Source: JANQEU01 sp965601455 (GTDB lineage Bacteria > Bacteroidota > Bacteroidia > Cytophagales > Cyclobacteriaceae). From it: DNA of 64,000 nt. Below, one piece after another: positions 17,143 to 26,588 of the stretch. The translations under genes were made by a program, and so were the position numbers. The stretch covers positions 4,464,001 through 4,528,000 of the forward strand of contig OZ271831.1 in assembly GCA_965601455.1 (NCBI GenBank), given 5' to 3'. The number at the start of each line of letters is the position of its first letter. Position 1 is the first letter of the stretch. The notes under the pieces were generated by a model, which was not told the origin of the DNA, did not search any database, and saw only the letters and a program-made list of their open reading frames with translations.

Positions 17143-18255
17143 TTGAAAGTTTTTATTAAGACACTTTTTGGTCTTGAGGATATCCTGGCCAATGAATTAA
17201 AGGAGCTTGGAGCTGATAAAATAGAAAAACATCGGCGTGCTGTTTCCTGTGAAGGAACGCTTGAATTGGTATATCGGGCGAACTATTTACTTCGTACCGC
17301 GCTAAAAGTGCAAATTCCTCTCTACTCTTTTCAAGCCAAAGACGAAAATTCGCTTTATGATAAAGTACGTGATCATGATTGGTCGCAGTACCTGGATATT
17401 CACAAAACCTTCGCCATAAACGAAACCATCTTCTCAGAGTACTTCAAGCATTCCCGATATGCGGCTCTTAAGGTTAAAGATGCTATAGTTGATCAATTCA
17501 GGGACAAGTTCAGACAAAGGCCAAGTGTCGATTCAGAGCGTCCGGATGTTCTATTCAATGTACATGCACACAAAGAAAACTTTACCATCAGTCTCGATAG
17601 CTCAGGAGAATCGCTAAATAAGCGAGGTTATCGTGCAAAAGGTCATGAGGCTCCACTAAATGAGGTTTTGGCTTCTGGTCTCTTAAAAATGACTAACTGG
17701 AATACTGAAAGTCCGCTGTTGGACCCTTTTTGTGGTACGGGTACACTCCTGGTTGAAGCCGCGATGCAGGCATTTAACATCCCTGCACAGTTCAAAAGGA
17801 AAGAATTTGGCTTCAAAACATGGGCAAACTTCAGTCCACTTCTATGGAATAAAGTTAAAGAAGAAGCCAATGCTCAAATTCGAAAGACTTCAGTAGAACT
17901 CTGGGGAAACGATATCAGTAAAGATGCGATCTCACAAACAAGACACGCCCTTGGGGCACTGGATCTACGCAGAAACATTCGTGTATCTAACATTCATTTC
18001 GCTGACCAGTCTTCGAGAGGATTACAAGGTGTCATAATAACCAATCCACCTTATGGTGAAAGAATAGGAGATAATGTGGAAGAGCTATATCACGAGTTTG
18101 GAGATTTTCTAAGACAGAAATTCAAGGGATATGATGTCTGGGTACTCAGCTCAAATAAAAAAGCATTGAAACAACTCCACCTCGCTCCTGAACAGAAATT
18201 TGATGTATTAAATGGCAAGCTTGAGTGCGAATTTTGCCAGTATTCCATTAAATAG
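17143..18255 (+). CDS. THUMP-domain class I rRNA/tRNA methyltransferase (RlmL/TrmN type)
   Basis: SAM-dependent RNA N2-guanine methyltransferase. The TTG start gives MKVFIKTLFGLEDILANEL, the usual N-terminus of this family. An N-terminal ferredoxin-like/THUMP RNA-binding region (about residues 1-155) is followed by a Rossmann methyltransferase domain with LLDPFCGTGTLLVEAA (SAM site) and the catalytic ITNPPYGERIG. At 370 residues it corresponds to the N-terminal half of E. coli RlmKL, without the RlmK part. The exact target (23S rRNA G2445 or tRNA G6) cannot be decided by eye. Confidence 0.92.
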   Translation: MKVFIKTLFGLEDILANELKELGADKIEKHRRAVSCEGTLELVYRANYLLRTALKVQIPLYSFQAKDENSLYDKVRDHDWSQYLDIHKTFAINETIFSEYFKHSRYAALKVKDAIVDQFRDKFRQRPSVDSERPDVLFNVHAHKENFTISLDSSGESLNKRGYRAKGHEAPLNEVLASGLLKMTNWNTESPLLDPFCGTGTLLVEAAMQAFNIPAQFKRKEFGFKTWANFSPLLWNKVKEEANAQIRKTSVELWGNDISKDAISQTRHALGALDLRRNIRVSNIHFADQSSRGLQGVIITNPPYGERIGDNVEELYHEFGDFLRQKFKGYDVWVLSSNKKALKQLHLAPEQKFDVLNGKLECEFCQYSIK

Positions 18256-18281
18256 TTTAAATTTTTTTAGAAATCCGTTTC

Positions 18282-18312
18282 TTTGTCCTTGTAATTCACA
18301 ACGATACCTTGC
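18282..18312 (+). promoter_or_regulatory. Weak promoter candidate of the aminotransferase gene
   Basis: TTTG (18282-18285), 19 bases, TACCTTGC (18305-18312). The -33 box and spacing fit; the -7 box has two mismatches. Confidence 0.3.
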
Positions 18313-18321
18313 CTTCATTGA

Positions 18322-19629
18322 ATGAGACAAAATCTACTTCGTCTGGGTGCCGATGAGCTTTCCTATGAAATAAGAGGAATCGTTCGAAAGGCCGAACAAC
18401 TTCAGGAACTGGGATATGAAATTCTATGGGAAAATATTGGTGATCCCGTACAAAAAAATAAAGTACTCCCCGAATGGATGAAAGGTATCATAGCAGACCT
18501 TTTACGCGAAGACAAGACCTACGGATACAGCCACTCCAAAGGACTTCTTGAAACGCGTACTTTCCTTGCAAAGAAATGCAATGATCTCGGTGGTGTGAAG
18601 ATCAAACCAGAGGACATTACTTTCTTTAATGGATTGGGTGACGCCATTCAGAAAATCTATCAATATCTGCAGCCAACTTCCCGGGTCATTGGACCATCGC
18701 CCGCTTACTCAACACATAGTTCGGCGGAAGCTGCACATGCCAACAATCATCCGATTACTTATAAGTTGGATCCGGAAAACAACTGGTTCCCTGACATTGA
18801 TGATCTTCGGATGAAAGTGAAATACAACGAAAGTATCGTTGGAATCATGGTGATCAATCCGGATAATCCAACCGGCATGGTATATCCCAGGCATATTCTG
18901 GAACAGATTGTTTCTCTTGCTAAGGAATATGACCTTTTCCTGATTTTCGATGAGATATACATGAACCTGATCTACAACGGTGCAAGTACCTGTACGCTTG
19001 CTGAAGTAATTGGGGACGTACCAGGCATTTCTTTGAAGGGGATTAGCAAAGAATTTCCATGGCCTGGTGCACGGTGTGGTTGGACGGAATATTACAACCG
19101 CCAATCGGATCCTGATTTTTCCAAACTGTGCGAAACTATTGACAATGCCAAAATGATCGAGGTTAGCTCCACCAAGCTTCCTCAATTGGCTATCCCAAAA
19201 ATCATGTCTGATAAACGCTATTCCTCCTTTCTGAAAGAAACAAATGCAGAAATCGGGAGGAGAAGTACATTTCTTGATGAGAAGCTTGGGGATCTGCCTT
19301 ATGTAAAATTCAACCGGACAAACGGAGCATTTTACAATACAGTTATATTTAGAAAAGGAGCATTAAAGAGCAATCAGAAATTAGTTATTGACGACCCAAG
19401 CATTGAACATTTAGTTAACGAGTGGGTTCAACCCGGAATCGCACTTGATCAACGCTTTGTTTACTATCTCCTGGCCGCTAAGAAGGTATGTGTGGTACCT
19501 ATTTCATCTTTCGCCTCAAGTCTGTTGGGATTTAGGATTACTCTGCTGGAGGAAAATGAGTCGATCAGAGAAGAAACCTTTAATCGGATAAGAGAAGGGA
19601 TTGAAGAATACTGCTCCTCATTGGGATAG
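18322..19629 (+). CDS. PLP-dependent class I/II aminotransferase
   Basis: Fold-type I aminotransferase of about 435 residues, probably acting on alanine or aspartate with 2-oxoglutarate. Visible are NPDNPTGMVYP, the PLP-phenol aspartate in LIFDEIYMNLIY, and the Schiff-base Lys243 in GISKEFPWPGARCGW. The C-terminal half has VCVVPISSFAS...GFRITLLEE with the substrate arginine. The SKEFPWPGARCGW form differs from canonical SKxxxxxGxRxG spacing by a short insertion and appears to belong to a distinct subgroup. Substrate specificity cannot be assigned. It overlaps the convergent lipoprotein gene by 12 bases at its 3' end. Confidence 0.9.
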   Translation: MRQNLLRLGADELSYEIRGIVRKAEQLQELGYEILWENIGDPVQKNKVLPEWMKGIIADLLREDKTYGYSHSKGLLETRTFLAKKCNDLGGVKIKPEDITFFNGLGDAIQKIYQYLQPTSRVIGPSPAYSTHSSAEAAHANNHPITYKLDPENNWFPDIDDLRMKVKYNESIVGIMVINPDNPTGMVYPRHILEQIVSLAKEYDLFLIFDEIYMNLIYNGASTCTLAEVIGDVPGISLKGISKEFPWPGARCGWTEYYNRQSDPDFSKLCETIDNAKMIEVSSTKLPQLAIPKIMSDKRYSSFLKETNAEIGRRSTFLDEKLGDLPYVKFNRTNGAFYNTVIFRKGALKSNQKLVIDDPSIEHLVNEWVQPGIALDQRFVYYLLAAKKVCVVPISSFASSLLGFRITLLEENESIREETFNRIREGIEEYCSSLG

Positions 19630-20760
19630 ATCCATCACCATCATCTTATTCAATACCGAGTTGTTTCTTCCGGGTAATCCCAAGTACCCGACGGCAATAC
19701 CCAGATCATTTATTGCAGCCATCTCACTATAGATGTCGCCATTTTCAGGTGTCACATCTTTAAAGTCACCAAAGTCTTGATGAATTGAAAACGCACGTAG
19801 TTGAAGAAGCGGACCTTCATATTTTCGGCCAGCCCAACCGACAATTACTCCCGAATTATTAATGTCAAAGAAATTATACTCTAAAAAATCAGCCCCTTGA
19901 GACCTATTCTTCTCTTCATAAGCAATGTAAGTATGATTTTTCAAATCGTATACTAAACCAACAGCTCTTCCTGTATTTATCAAATCAACATAGAATCCTA
20001 CGGCTAAGTCATTATCGTTTATTGCTTTTATCTCAGAAAAGTCCGCAACATCTGGAGAAATATTCATTTTCTGAAGATCACCTGATAATACACTGTAAGC
20101 GAAGTATTCGTACTCATCACTTTGATTTCGTGCATATATAATGACCCAACTGTTATTGGATGCGTGAACCTCGGAAAAGGGGTAAGTTGATGAATCTAAA
20201 AGTTCGACAATTGAATCGGCCGCAAAAAGACATGCCCTGCTTTCTAACTCAGTCAGACCAAAGGATCCAAATACTTTATCCGTATTGGTCACATGTGAAG
20301 CCGTTGAACTATAGGCCTCTGAAGGATGCAGATCTATGAATGTACCATCCTTTAGGAGTACATAAGCTTTCCCCGGCAAAAAATCTGAGTGTTGACCACC
20401 TTCGGTTAAGTATTCTCCAACAATTGTTCCTTCGTCATTTATATCAACTGGCCATGTAGCCAAATGACCGGGCCGGGTAAGCTCCGTGAAAGAAGTCCCG
20501 TCGGACAGAATACGAAAACAAGTAGGAGGTTCTTCCAAATCAATAATATCTGAGGAAGATCCAGGGGAATAACCAATGAAACCAATTATCTCATTGGCAT
20601 TATTAATATCCTGTATTTGAATGCTACCATGACCGTCAAATCCTGGTATATCCACCACCTCCCGCGGATCTTCTAATCTGATAAAAGGGTCAGAACATGA
20701 GATTAATATGACTACTCCTCCTACCAATATGTATGTGATCAACGGAAGTAGATATTTCAT
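19618..20760 (-). CDS. Lipoprotein with HAF-type (INDxGxIVG) repeats
   Basis: A 380-residue predicted lipoprotein (MKYLLPLITYILVGGVVILISC, lipobox cysteine). Several repeats follow the pattern D-I-N-x-x-G-x-I-V-G (QDINNANEIIGFIG, DINDEGTIVGEYL, DINNSGVIVGWAG, AINDLGIAVGYLG), which suggests a small beta-propeller like the HAF-repeat proteins. Function is unknown. Its ATG overlaps the queG stop by 4 bases, so it is the last gene of ruvB-queG-lipoprotein, although no functional link to DNA repair or queuosine is evident. It overlaps the convergent aminotransferase gene by 12 bases. Confidence 0.75.
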   Translation of the reverse strand: MKYLLPLITYILVGGVVILISCSDPFIRLEDPREVVDIPGFDGHGSIQIQDINNANEIIGFIGYSPGSSSDIIDLEEPPTCFRILSDGTSFTELTRPGHLATWPVDINDEGTIVGEYLTEGGQHSDFLPGKAYVLLKDGTFIDLHPSEAYSSTASHVTNTDKVFGSFGLTELESRACLFAADSIVELLDSSTYPFSEVHASNNSWVIIYARNQSDEYEYFAYSVLSGDLQKMNISPDVADFSEIKAINDNDLAVGFYVDLINTGRAVGLVYDLKNHTYIAYEEKNRSQGADFLEYNFFDINNSGVIVGWAGRKYEGPLLQLRAFSIHQDFGDFKDVTPENGDIYSEMAAINDLGIAVGYLGLPGRNNSVLNKMMVMDLSQ

Positions 20761-21680
20761 ATACTTATGAACTTCAGATTATCTCTTAACCCTTGGAACT
20801 TTGGTCTTTTTAATGGGGATTCCTTGAATACCTTTTGAAAGACCTCCTCCGTCATCTCATTCCAATCCCTCTTTTCAAAGTCGCTCCAGGCACCCGGTTT
20901 AAAATCATCCTCTTGATGAGGAGTGGAGAATCGATTCCAGGGACATACATCCTGACAGATATCACAACCAAATACCCAGTTCTCCATGGAATTTTTGAAT
21001 TCCAACGGGATTTCTTCTTTCAATTCGATCGTCAAATAGGAAATACATCTACTTCCGTCAACAACATAAGGTTCAGGTATGGCATCAGTTGGACAAGCAT
21101 CCTGGCACGCGGTACAGGTTCCACAATAATCCTTTATTGGGCCATCCGGCTCAAGGTCTAGGTCTGAGATGATCTCTGCGAGGAAAAAAAAACTGCCCAT
21201 TTCACGATTCAGCAGGAGTGAGTTTTTCCCAATCCATCCCAGGCCACTCTTCGAAGCCCATGCCCTTTCATGTACGGGTGCACTGTCCACAAAAACCCTT
21301 CCATCAACTTGGCCGATATGTTTTTCAATTTCAGCTACCATTGTTTTCAATTTTCTCTTCAAAACAAAATGATAGTCTTTGCCGTAGGCATACTTTGCAA
21401 TCTTGGGTCGATCGTTGATCGCAAGGTCTTCTTCTGGAAAATAATTGTAGATCAAAGAGACTACGGACTTTGCGCCTGGCACCAACTTCGTTGGGTCCAG
21501 GCGCTTATCGATATTTCTCTCGAGGTAGCCCATTTTACCTTGGTAACCTCTTTTGAGCCATTCCTCCACTTTTGAAGCTTCGTCTTCCAGAAACTCTGCC
21601 GTAGAAATACCGCAGTGACTGAAGCCCAATTCCCGACCTATTTTTTTTACAATCTGAGTATGTTGATGGGTATTACCCAT
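20757..21680 (-). CDS. queG: Epoxyqueuosine reductase
   Basis: Final step of queuosine synthesis in tRNA: cobalamin-dependent reduction of epoxyqueuosine to queuosine, in the cytoplasm. The 307-residue product has the family N-terminus (RELGFSHCGISTAEFL), a cobalamin-binding domain and two 4Fe-4S clusters: CGTCTACQDACPTDAI and CDICQDVCPWNRF. The catalytic Asp segment FVDSAPVHERAWASKSGLGW is present. Length is somewhat under the E. coli form (379) because the C-terminal HEAT-like extension is missing, as in the short QueG class. It follows ruvB by 5 bases, forming an operon. Confidence 0.95.
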   Translation of the reverse strand: MGNTHQHTQIVKKIGRELGFSHCGISTAEFLEDEASKVEEWLKRGYQGKMGYLERNIDKRLDPTKLVPGAKSVVSLIYNYFPEEDLAINDRPKIAKYAYGKDYHFVLKRKLKTMVAEIEKHIGQVDGRVFVDSAPVHERAWASKSGLGWIGKNSLLLNREMGSFFFLAEIISDLDLEPDGPIKDYCGTCTACQDACPTDAIPEPYVVDGSRCISYLTIELKEEIPLEFKNSMENWVFGCDICQDVCPWNRFSTPHQEDDFKPGAWSDFEKRDWNEMTEEVFQKVFKESPLKRPKFQGLRDNLKFISI

Positions 21681-21685
21681 GATAA

Positions 21686-22714
21686 TTATTCAAATAGTGA
21701 TCCCATTTGTTGTGGAGGAATCTTCCCAAGATGTCTGAAGGCTCTCTCCGTAGTCATACGACCTCTGCTGGTTCTTTTTATGAATCCCTCCATGATAAGA
21801 AATGGCTCATATACTTCTTCAATTGTTTCTGCTTCCTCGCCACAGGCGGTGGCAATCGTGGAAAGACCGACAGGCCCTCCTTTAAATTTGTCGATGATGG
21901 TAGCCAAAATGCGATTATCCATTTCATCTAATCCATGATCATCTACATCAAGAGCTTCAAGCGCCATCCTGGCAATTTTCAGGGTGATAGAACCGTCTCC
22001 TTTTATTTGAGCAAAATCCCTGGTCCGTCTTAACAGAGTATTCGCAATTCTAGGAGTTCCTCGACTCCTTCTCGCGATTTCGTACGCTGCTTCTTCGTCG
22101 ATTATACTACCAAGAATATCCGATGAACGACCAACAATACCAGTTAGTAGTTTTGCATCGTAGTATTCCAGTCTGGCGTTAATGCCAAAGCGGGCTCTTA
22201 AAGGTGAGGTAAGGAGACCGGACCGGGTAGTTGCTCCAATAAGTGTAAATGGGTTTAGGGCAATCTGAACAGTTCTGGCATTAGGGCCAGAATCCAGCAT
22301 AATATCAATTTTGTAATCCTCCATTGCAGAGTACAGATACTCTTCCACTACAGGATTCAGTCGATGAATCTCATCGATAAAGAGTACATCATGATCTTCC
22401 AGGTTAGTTAATAACCCAGCTAGCTCACCCGGTTTATCCAATACCGGTCCAGATGTAATCTTAATGTTTGAACCTAATTCATTGGCGATGATATGAGAAA
22501 GAGTAGTTTTACCCAATCCAGGGGGTCCATGAAGCAAAACATGATCTAATGGTTCGGTTCGTTGCTTAGCTGCTGCCACGAAAACCTTCAGGTTTTCTAC
22601 CACCTTATCCTGACCAGCGAAATCATCAAAACTTAACGGGCGTAAAGCTTTCTCTATTTCTTTTTCACTGGACGACAGTCCTTCGTCATCACCTGTCAGA
22701 TAATCTTCCCTCAT
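21686..22714 (-). CDS. ruvB: Holliday junction branch migration helicase RuvB
   Basis: Motor of the RuvABC branch-migration complex. AAA+ motifs: Walker A GPPGLGKTTL, Walker B FIDEIHRL, sensor 1 IGATTRSGLL, sensor 2 RGTPRIANTLLRR, and a winged-helix C-terminus ending in the EPFLIMEGFI / TTERAFRHLG region. I start at ATG 22714 (MREDYLTGDDEGLSS). The extended frame from GTG 22768 would place the start upstream of a promoter-like TATATTTG box (22732-22739) and adds a hydrophobic leader not seen in the family. The length is then 342 residues, normal for RuvB. Confidence 0.96.
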   Translation of the reverse strand: MREDYLTGDDEGLSSSEKEIEKALRPLSFDDFAGQDKVVENLKVFVAAAKQRTEPLDHVLLHGPPGLGKTTLSHIIANELGSNIKITSGPVLDKPGELAGLLTNLEDHDVLFIDEIHRLNPVVEEYLYSAMEDYKIDIMLDSGPNARTVQIALNPFTLIGATTRSGLLTSPLRARFGINARLEYYDAKLLTGIVGRSSDILGSIIDEEAAYEIARRSRGTPRIANTLLRRTRDFAQIKGDGSITLKIARMALEALDVDDHGLDEMDNRILATIIDKFKGGPVGLSTIATACGEEAETIEEVYEPFLIMEGFIKRTSRGRMTTERAFRHLGKIPPQQMGSLFE

Positions 22715-22731
22715 GTGCTGTTTTAGGAAAA

Positions 22732-22739
22732 CAAATATA
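22732..22739 (-). promoter_or_regulatory. -7 element of ruvB operon promoter
   Basis: On the minus strand TATATTTG fits TAnnTTTG exactly, about 17 bases before the ruvB ATG. No good -33 box is visible. Confidence 0.4.
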
Positions 22740-22773
22740 GTCAATGGATATTCTATTTCTTCTTGCACTATAA

Positions 22774-23820
22774 TTGCAAAAAGAGCTGATTGTGGATCCC
22801 GAAACCAAGAAAAAACTTCCTAGAATATTCTTCTTTCTAGCTGCTGTTGTTCTATTAGTGAAACTTCACCGGGAAGGGCAGGAAAACCTGGTAATGAATC
22901 AAGTTACCGGACGCACGATGGGGACCATTTCTTACTCAGTAAAATATCGTCTGGAGGAGCAAAAGGACTTGTCAGTCGAAGTTGACTCTCTACTAAAATA
23001 TTTCAATGAATCCTTAAGCACCTATATCCCTGACTCAGAAATTTCTGAGTTCAATCAAAGGGACACACTAGCTTTCAGATCTCAGTTGTTTTTCCCCGTA
23101 TTGGAAACAAGTCAGCTAGTATTTACAGCCACGAACGGAGCGTTTGATCCTACGATTGGACCTTTGGTGAATGCCTGGGGTTTTGGACCCGGACAAGGAA
23201 TTAATCCAACTGACAACCAAATAGATTCTTTACTCAATTTTGTAGGTTTCAACAAAGTAGCTTTCAATAAGCAGTATGTGACCAAACCTCAAGGAACATA
23301 TTTAGATTTTAGTGCGGTTGCAAAAGGCTATGCGGTTGACCTGGTTGGAAAACTGTTAGAAGAAAACAACTGTAAAAATTATATGGTTGAGATTGGTGGG
23401 GAGGTAAGAACCTTGGGCAGCAACGACAAGAATGAAGATTGGTCAATTGGAATAGAGGACCCGGTTGTGAGTAAAGAGGAGAAAAAAATTATGGCAATCG
23501 CCAAAATGAAGAATAGATCAGTAGCAACTTCGGGTAACTATAGAAACTATTTCGAAAAGGAAGGAAAGCTCTTTGCCCACATCATTGATCCCAGAACCGG
23601 ATATACCTCCGAAGATCCCATCCTAAGTGCCTCCGTTTTTACTACAGATTGTATGACTGCGGACGCGTACGCAACCGCCTTCATGGTAATGGGATTTGAA
23701 CAGGCGAAAGAATTCATTGACAGTAAGAAAGAATTGGATGCCATTCTGGTCTACACAGAGGGTGAGGAGATTAAGAAATACGTTTCAAAAGGGATTGAAG
23801 CTGATATATCCATGCTATGA
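22774..23820 (+). CDS. apbE: FAD:protein FMN transferase (ApbE family)
   Basis: Attaches FMN covalently to Thr/Ser of target flavoproteins outside the cytoplasmic membrane, such as Nqr/Rnf subunits. A membrane anchor (IFFFLAAVVLLVKL) precedes the ApbE domain. Key motifs are GRTMGTISYSVKY, DFSAVAKGYAVDLVGKLL, MVEIGGEVRTLG and HIIDPRTGY, with a C-terminal TTDCMTADAYATAFMVMG. The start is uncertain: TTG 22774, or GTG 22792 (MDPETKKKLPRIFFF) which has an AAAGAG upstream. No flavinylation target is recognisable next to it. The ZIP gene starts inside its stop codon (ATGA overlap), so they are translationally coupled. Confidence 0.93.
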   Translation: MQKELIVDPETKKKLPRIFFFLAAVVLLVKLHREGQENLVMNQVTGRTMGTISYSVKYRLEEQKDLSVEVDSLLKYFNESLSTYIPDSEISEFNQRDTLAFRSQLFFPVLETSQLVFTATNGAFDPTIGPLVNAWGFGPGQGINPTDNQIDSLLNFVGFNKVAFNKQYVTKPQGTYLDFSAVAKGYAVDLVGKLLEENNCKNYMVEIGGEVRTLGSNDKNEDWSIGIEDPVVSKEEKKIMAIAKMKNRSVATSGNYRNYFEKEGKLFAHIIDPRTGYTSEDPILSASVFTTDCMTADAYATAFMVMGFEQAKEFIDSKKELDAILVYTEGEEIKKYVSKGIEADISML

Positions 23821-24524
23821 TCCTGATCATCGCAGTACTTTTCATCACCACCTTCCTCGCGGGTTATTTATCCACCTTCTTCCCCTATAATCCAAAAAAC
23901 CTAAGGCTTCCATTAATTTTTGCTGCCGCGTATCTTTTTACAATTACGGTCATCCACATGCTTCCGGAGCTCTTTACCGAAGCAGATAATGTATATGTAA
24001 TCAGTGGATTTATACTTGGTGGATTCCTACTTCAACAAGTTCTTGAATCATTTTCCAACGGAATCGAACACGGTCATTTTCACAAGGAAAATAAAAGCAA
24101 GTATGGCATACTTATCGCTTTAACAATCCATTCTTTACTGGAGGGATCACTTCTTATTCATGATAGCCCATTTCATGAAAAATTTGAGTTATCTCCATTG
24201 CTTCTTGGAATTGTATTACATAAAATGCCAGCTGCTTTTGCTTTGATGTTGGTTTTCGCAAAAGGGAACAAGCTAACTAAACAGCAACTACTTATCTTGA
24301 CGTTGTTTGCCTTTTCATCACCATTAGGTTTAATAATAAGCGAGCTTATTGACCTCCACAGCGATGTTATGATCTACTTGTTTGCACTAGTCAGTGGTAA
24401 TTTTCTCCATATTTCAACTACAATCTTCATCGAGAGTAACCCCGAACACAAGTTTCGATGGAAAAAACTGGCAATTAGTATCTTGGGAGCTGGGATTGCA
24501 TTCCTTTCAGAATATTTTATCTAA
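23817..24524 (+). CDS. ZIP-family metal transporter
   Basis: Inner-membrane divalent metal (probably zinc or iron) transporter of 235 residues with about eight membrane segments. The conserved TM4 metal site appears as IHSLLEGS and the TM5 site as HKMPAAFAL; a short histidine-containing loop (EHGHFHKENK) lies between TM3 and TM4. It is coupled by a 4-base overlap to apbE and followed after 25 bases by the DUF4212 gene, suggesting a five-gene transcript. Metal specificity is not decidable. Confidence 0.88.
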   Translation: MILIIAVLFITTFLAGYLSTFFPYNPKNLRLPLIFAAAYLFTITVIHMLPELFTEADNVYVISGFILGGFLLQQVLESFSNGIEHGHFHKENKSKYGILIALTIHSLLEGSLLIHDSPFHEKFELSPLLLGIVLHKMPAAFALMLVFAKGNKLTKQQLLILTLFAFSSPLGLIISELIDLHSDVMIYLFALVSGNFLHISTTIFIESNPEHKFRWKKLAISILGAGIAFLSEYFI

Positions 24525-24549
24525 TTTAAGAGCTCATCAACTAAGCCCA

Positions 24550-24807
24550 ATGTCTGATTCAAAGATGAAATCATATTGGCGAAAGAATCTTCGCTATTTA
24601 CTGATCCTGTTAATCATTTGGTTTTTTGTCTCTTTTGGAGCGGGTATCCTGTTTGTCGACAGCATGAACTCCATCCAGGTTGGAGGATTCAAACTAGGTT
24701 TTTGGTTTGCTCAGCAGGGTTCAATTTTCGTTTTTGTCATACTGATCTTTGTCTATGTACGTCTGATGAATAAGCTAGACAAAGAATATGATGTAGAAGA
24801 ACATTAA
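24550..24807 (+). CDS. DUF4212 small subunit of a sodium/solute symporter
   Basis: An 85-residue two-span membrane protein. The open frame extends upstream into the ZIP gene, but ATG 24550 (MSDSKMKSYWRKNLRYLLI) gives the standard family protein: YWRKNLRYLLILLIIWFFVSFG, FKLGFWFAQQGSIF and the charged tail VRLMNKLDKEYDVEEH. DUF4212 proteins accompany SSS-family transporters as a small partner, and the symporter gene follows after 9 bases. Confidence 0.92.
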   Translation: MSDSKMKSYWRKNLRYLLILLIIWFFVSFGAGILFVDSMNSIQVGGFKLGFWFAQQGSIFVFVILIFVYVRLMNKLDKEYDVEEH

Positions 24808-24816
24808 TCAGCACTT

Positions 24817-26520
24817 ATGGATGTACAAGCCTGGACTTTCGTCATCATCGGCCTCTCATTTGCCTTATATATTGGAATTGCAGTCTGGTCGAAAGCAAGT
24901 TCAACTGGAGAATTTTATGTTGCCGGGGGTGGAGTTCATCCTGTTGTAAACGGTATGGCAACGGCAGCCGACTGGATGTCAGCGGCTTCTTTTATATCAA
25001 TGGCAGGGCTCATTTCTTTTATGGGATATGATGGTGGAGTGTATCTTATGGGTTGGACCGGAGGATATGTATTACTAGCATTACTGCTCGCACCCTACCT
25101 TAGAAAGTTTGGGAAGTTTACTGTCCCTGATTTCATCGGCGATCGATATTATTCAGATATCGCCAGGACGGTAGCAGTAGTATGTGCGATCATCGTTTCA
25201 TTCACCTACGTCGCCGGTCAAATGAGAGGTGTGGGTGTTGTTTTCGCACGCTTTCTGGAAGTACCAATAAATATTGGTGTACTAATAGGTATGGGACTGG
25301 TTTTCTTCTACGCTGTTCTTGGTGGAATGAAAGGCATAACCTATACACAGGTTGCCCAGTACTGTGTATTAATTTTTGCCTACATGGTGCCCGCATTTTT
25401 TATATCCATACAACTGACTGGAAATGTTATCCCCCAGCTTGGTTTTGGTGCAACGGTAAACGAAGGTGGAATGTACTTACTGGATAAGTTGGATAACCTT
25501 CATGCCGAATTAGGTTTTGCCGCCTATACTGATGGCTCAAAGCCAACCATTGACGTGTTCATGATTACATTGGCCTTAATGGCAGGAACTGCCGGACTGC
25601 CTCACGTAATTGTGCGGTTCTTCACAGTACCTAAAGTTAGGGACGCACGAATATCAGCTGGATGGGCATTGCTATTCATAGCTATTCTTTACACCACTGC
25701 GCCAGCCATAGCTGCTTTCGCACGTACCAACTTAATCACAACGGTATCCAATCAAAATTACAAGGATGTTCCTCAGTGGTTTCGGAATTGGGAAACAACA
25801 GGATTAATCGCTTTTGATGATAAGAATAATGATGGAGCGATTCAATATGTCGCAGACCCGAACGCAAATGAACTAACCATAGATAGAGATATCATGGTAC
25901 TGGCAAATCCCGAAATTGCCCAACTTCCGGATTGGGTCATTGCCCTGGTCGCGGCAGGGGGTCTTGCCGCTGCCTTATCCACTGCCGCGGGACTCTTGCT
26001 GGTGATATCCACCAGTATTTCACATGACCTAATCAAAAAACAGATTAAACCTGATATATCGGAGAAAGGTGAGCTGCTTTGGGCTCGATTAGGTGCAGCT
26101 GTCGCTGTTATTATAGCCGGTCACTTTGGAGTCAATCCTCCTGGGTTTGTTGCCGCGACTGTTGCCCTCGCATTTGGTTTAGCTGCTGCATCGTTCTTCC
26201 CAGCTATTGTGCTTGGGATCTTTGATAAACGAATGAATCGGGAAGGCGCCATAGCCGGAATGATCACAGGAATTACAATAATGCTACTGTACATGATACA
26301 CTTTAAGCTTGGATGGTTTACCGGGGAAGTTCCGCCATCTAGTGAATGGTGGTTCGGTATTTCTCCGGAAGGGTTTGGCTCTGTAGCTATGGCAATAAAT
26401 GTAATTGTATCGTACTCTGTATCCAGGACGACAGCGGTCCCCCCTCAGGATGTACAGGAATTAACAGAGAATATTCGATTCCCGAAAGGGTCCACAGAAG
26501 CACATGAGATAAATGCCTGA
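24817..26520 (+). CDS. Sodium/solute symporter, probably for acetate or a similar carboxylate
   Basis: SSS-family transporter of 567 residues with 13 or so membrane spans. Family signatures include AADWMSAASFISMAGLISF, FTVPDFIGDRYYS, and a sodium-site region ALSTAAGLLLVISTSISHD. It fits the subgroup whose genes lie next to a DUF4212 subunit and often acetyl-CoA synthetase (annotated VC_2705-type). The neighbours here are DUF4212 upstream (9 bases) and acs downstream (68 bases), so uptake of acetate or a related short acid is the best inference. Unusually, it has a soluble loop around residues 310-355 (DDKNNDGAIQYVADPN). Confidence 0.92.
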   Translation: MDVQAWTFVIIGLSFALYIGIAVWSKASSTGEFYVAGGGVHPVVNGMATAADWMSAASFISMAGLISFMGYDGGVYLMGWTGGYVLLALLLAPYLRKFGKFTVPDFIGDRYYSDIARTVAVVCAIIVSFTYVAGQMRGVGVVFARFLEVPINIGVLIGMGLVFFYAVLGGMKGITYTQVAQYCVLIFAYMVPAFFISIQLTGNVIPQLGFGATVNEGGMYLLDKLDNLHAELGFAAYTDGSKPTIDVFMITLALMAGTAGLPHVIVRFFTVPKVRDARISAGWALLFIAILYTTAPAIAAFARTNLITTVSNQNYKDVPQWFRNWETTGLIAFDDKNNDGAIQYVADPNANELTIDRDIMVLANPEIAQLPDWVIALVAAGGLAAALSTAAGLLLVISTSISHDLIKKQIKPDISEKGELLWARLGAAVAVIIAGHFGVNPPGFVAATVALAFGLAAASFFPAIVLGIFDKRMNREGAIAGMITGITIMLLYMIHFKLGWFTGEVPPSSEWWFGISPEGFGSVAMAINVIVSYSVSRTTAVPPQDVQELTENIRFPKGSTEAHEINA

Positions 26521-26588
26521 GAGCACTTGACTTATGTCATTTTTCATATCAAGTTTCATGTTGAACTTAACCCACTAAATGTACAAAA

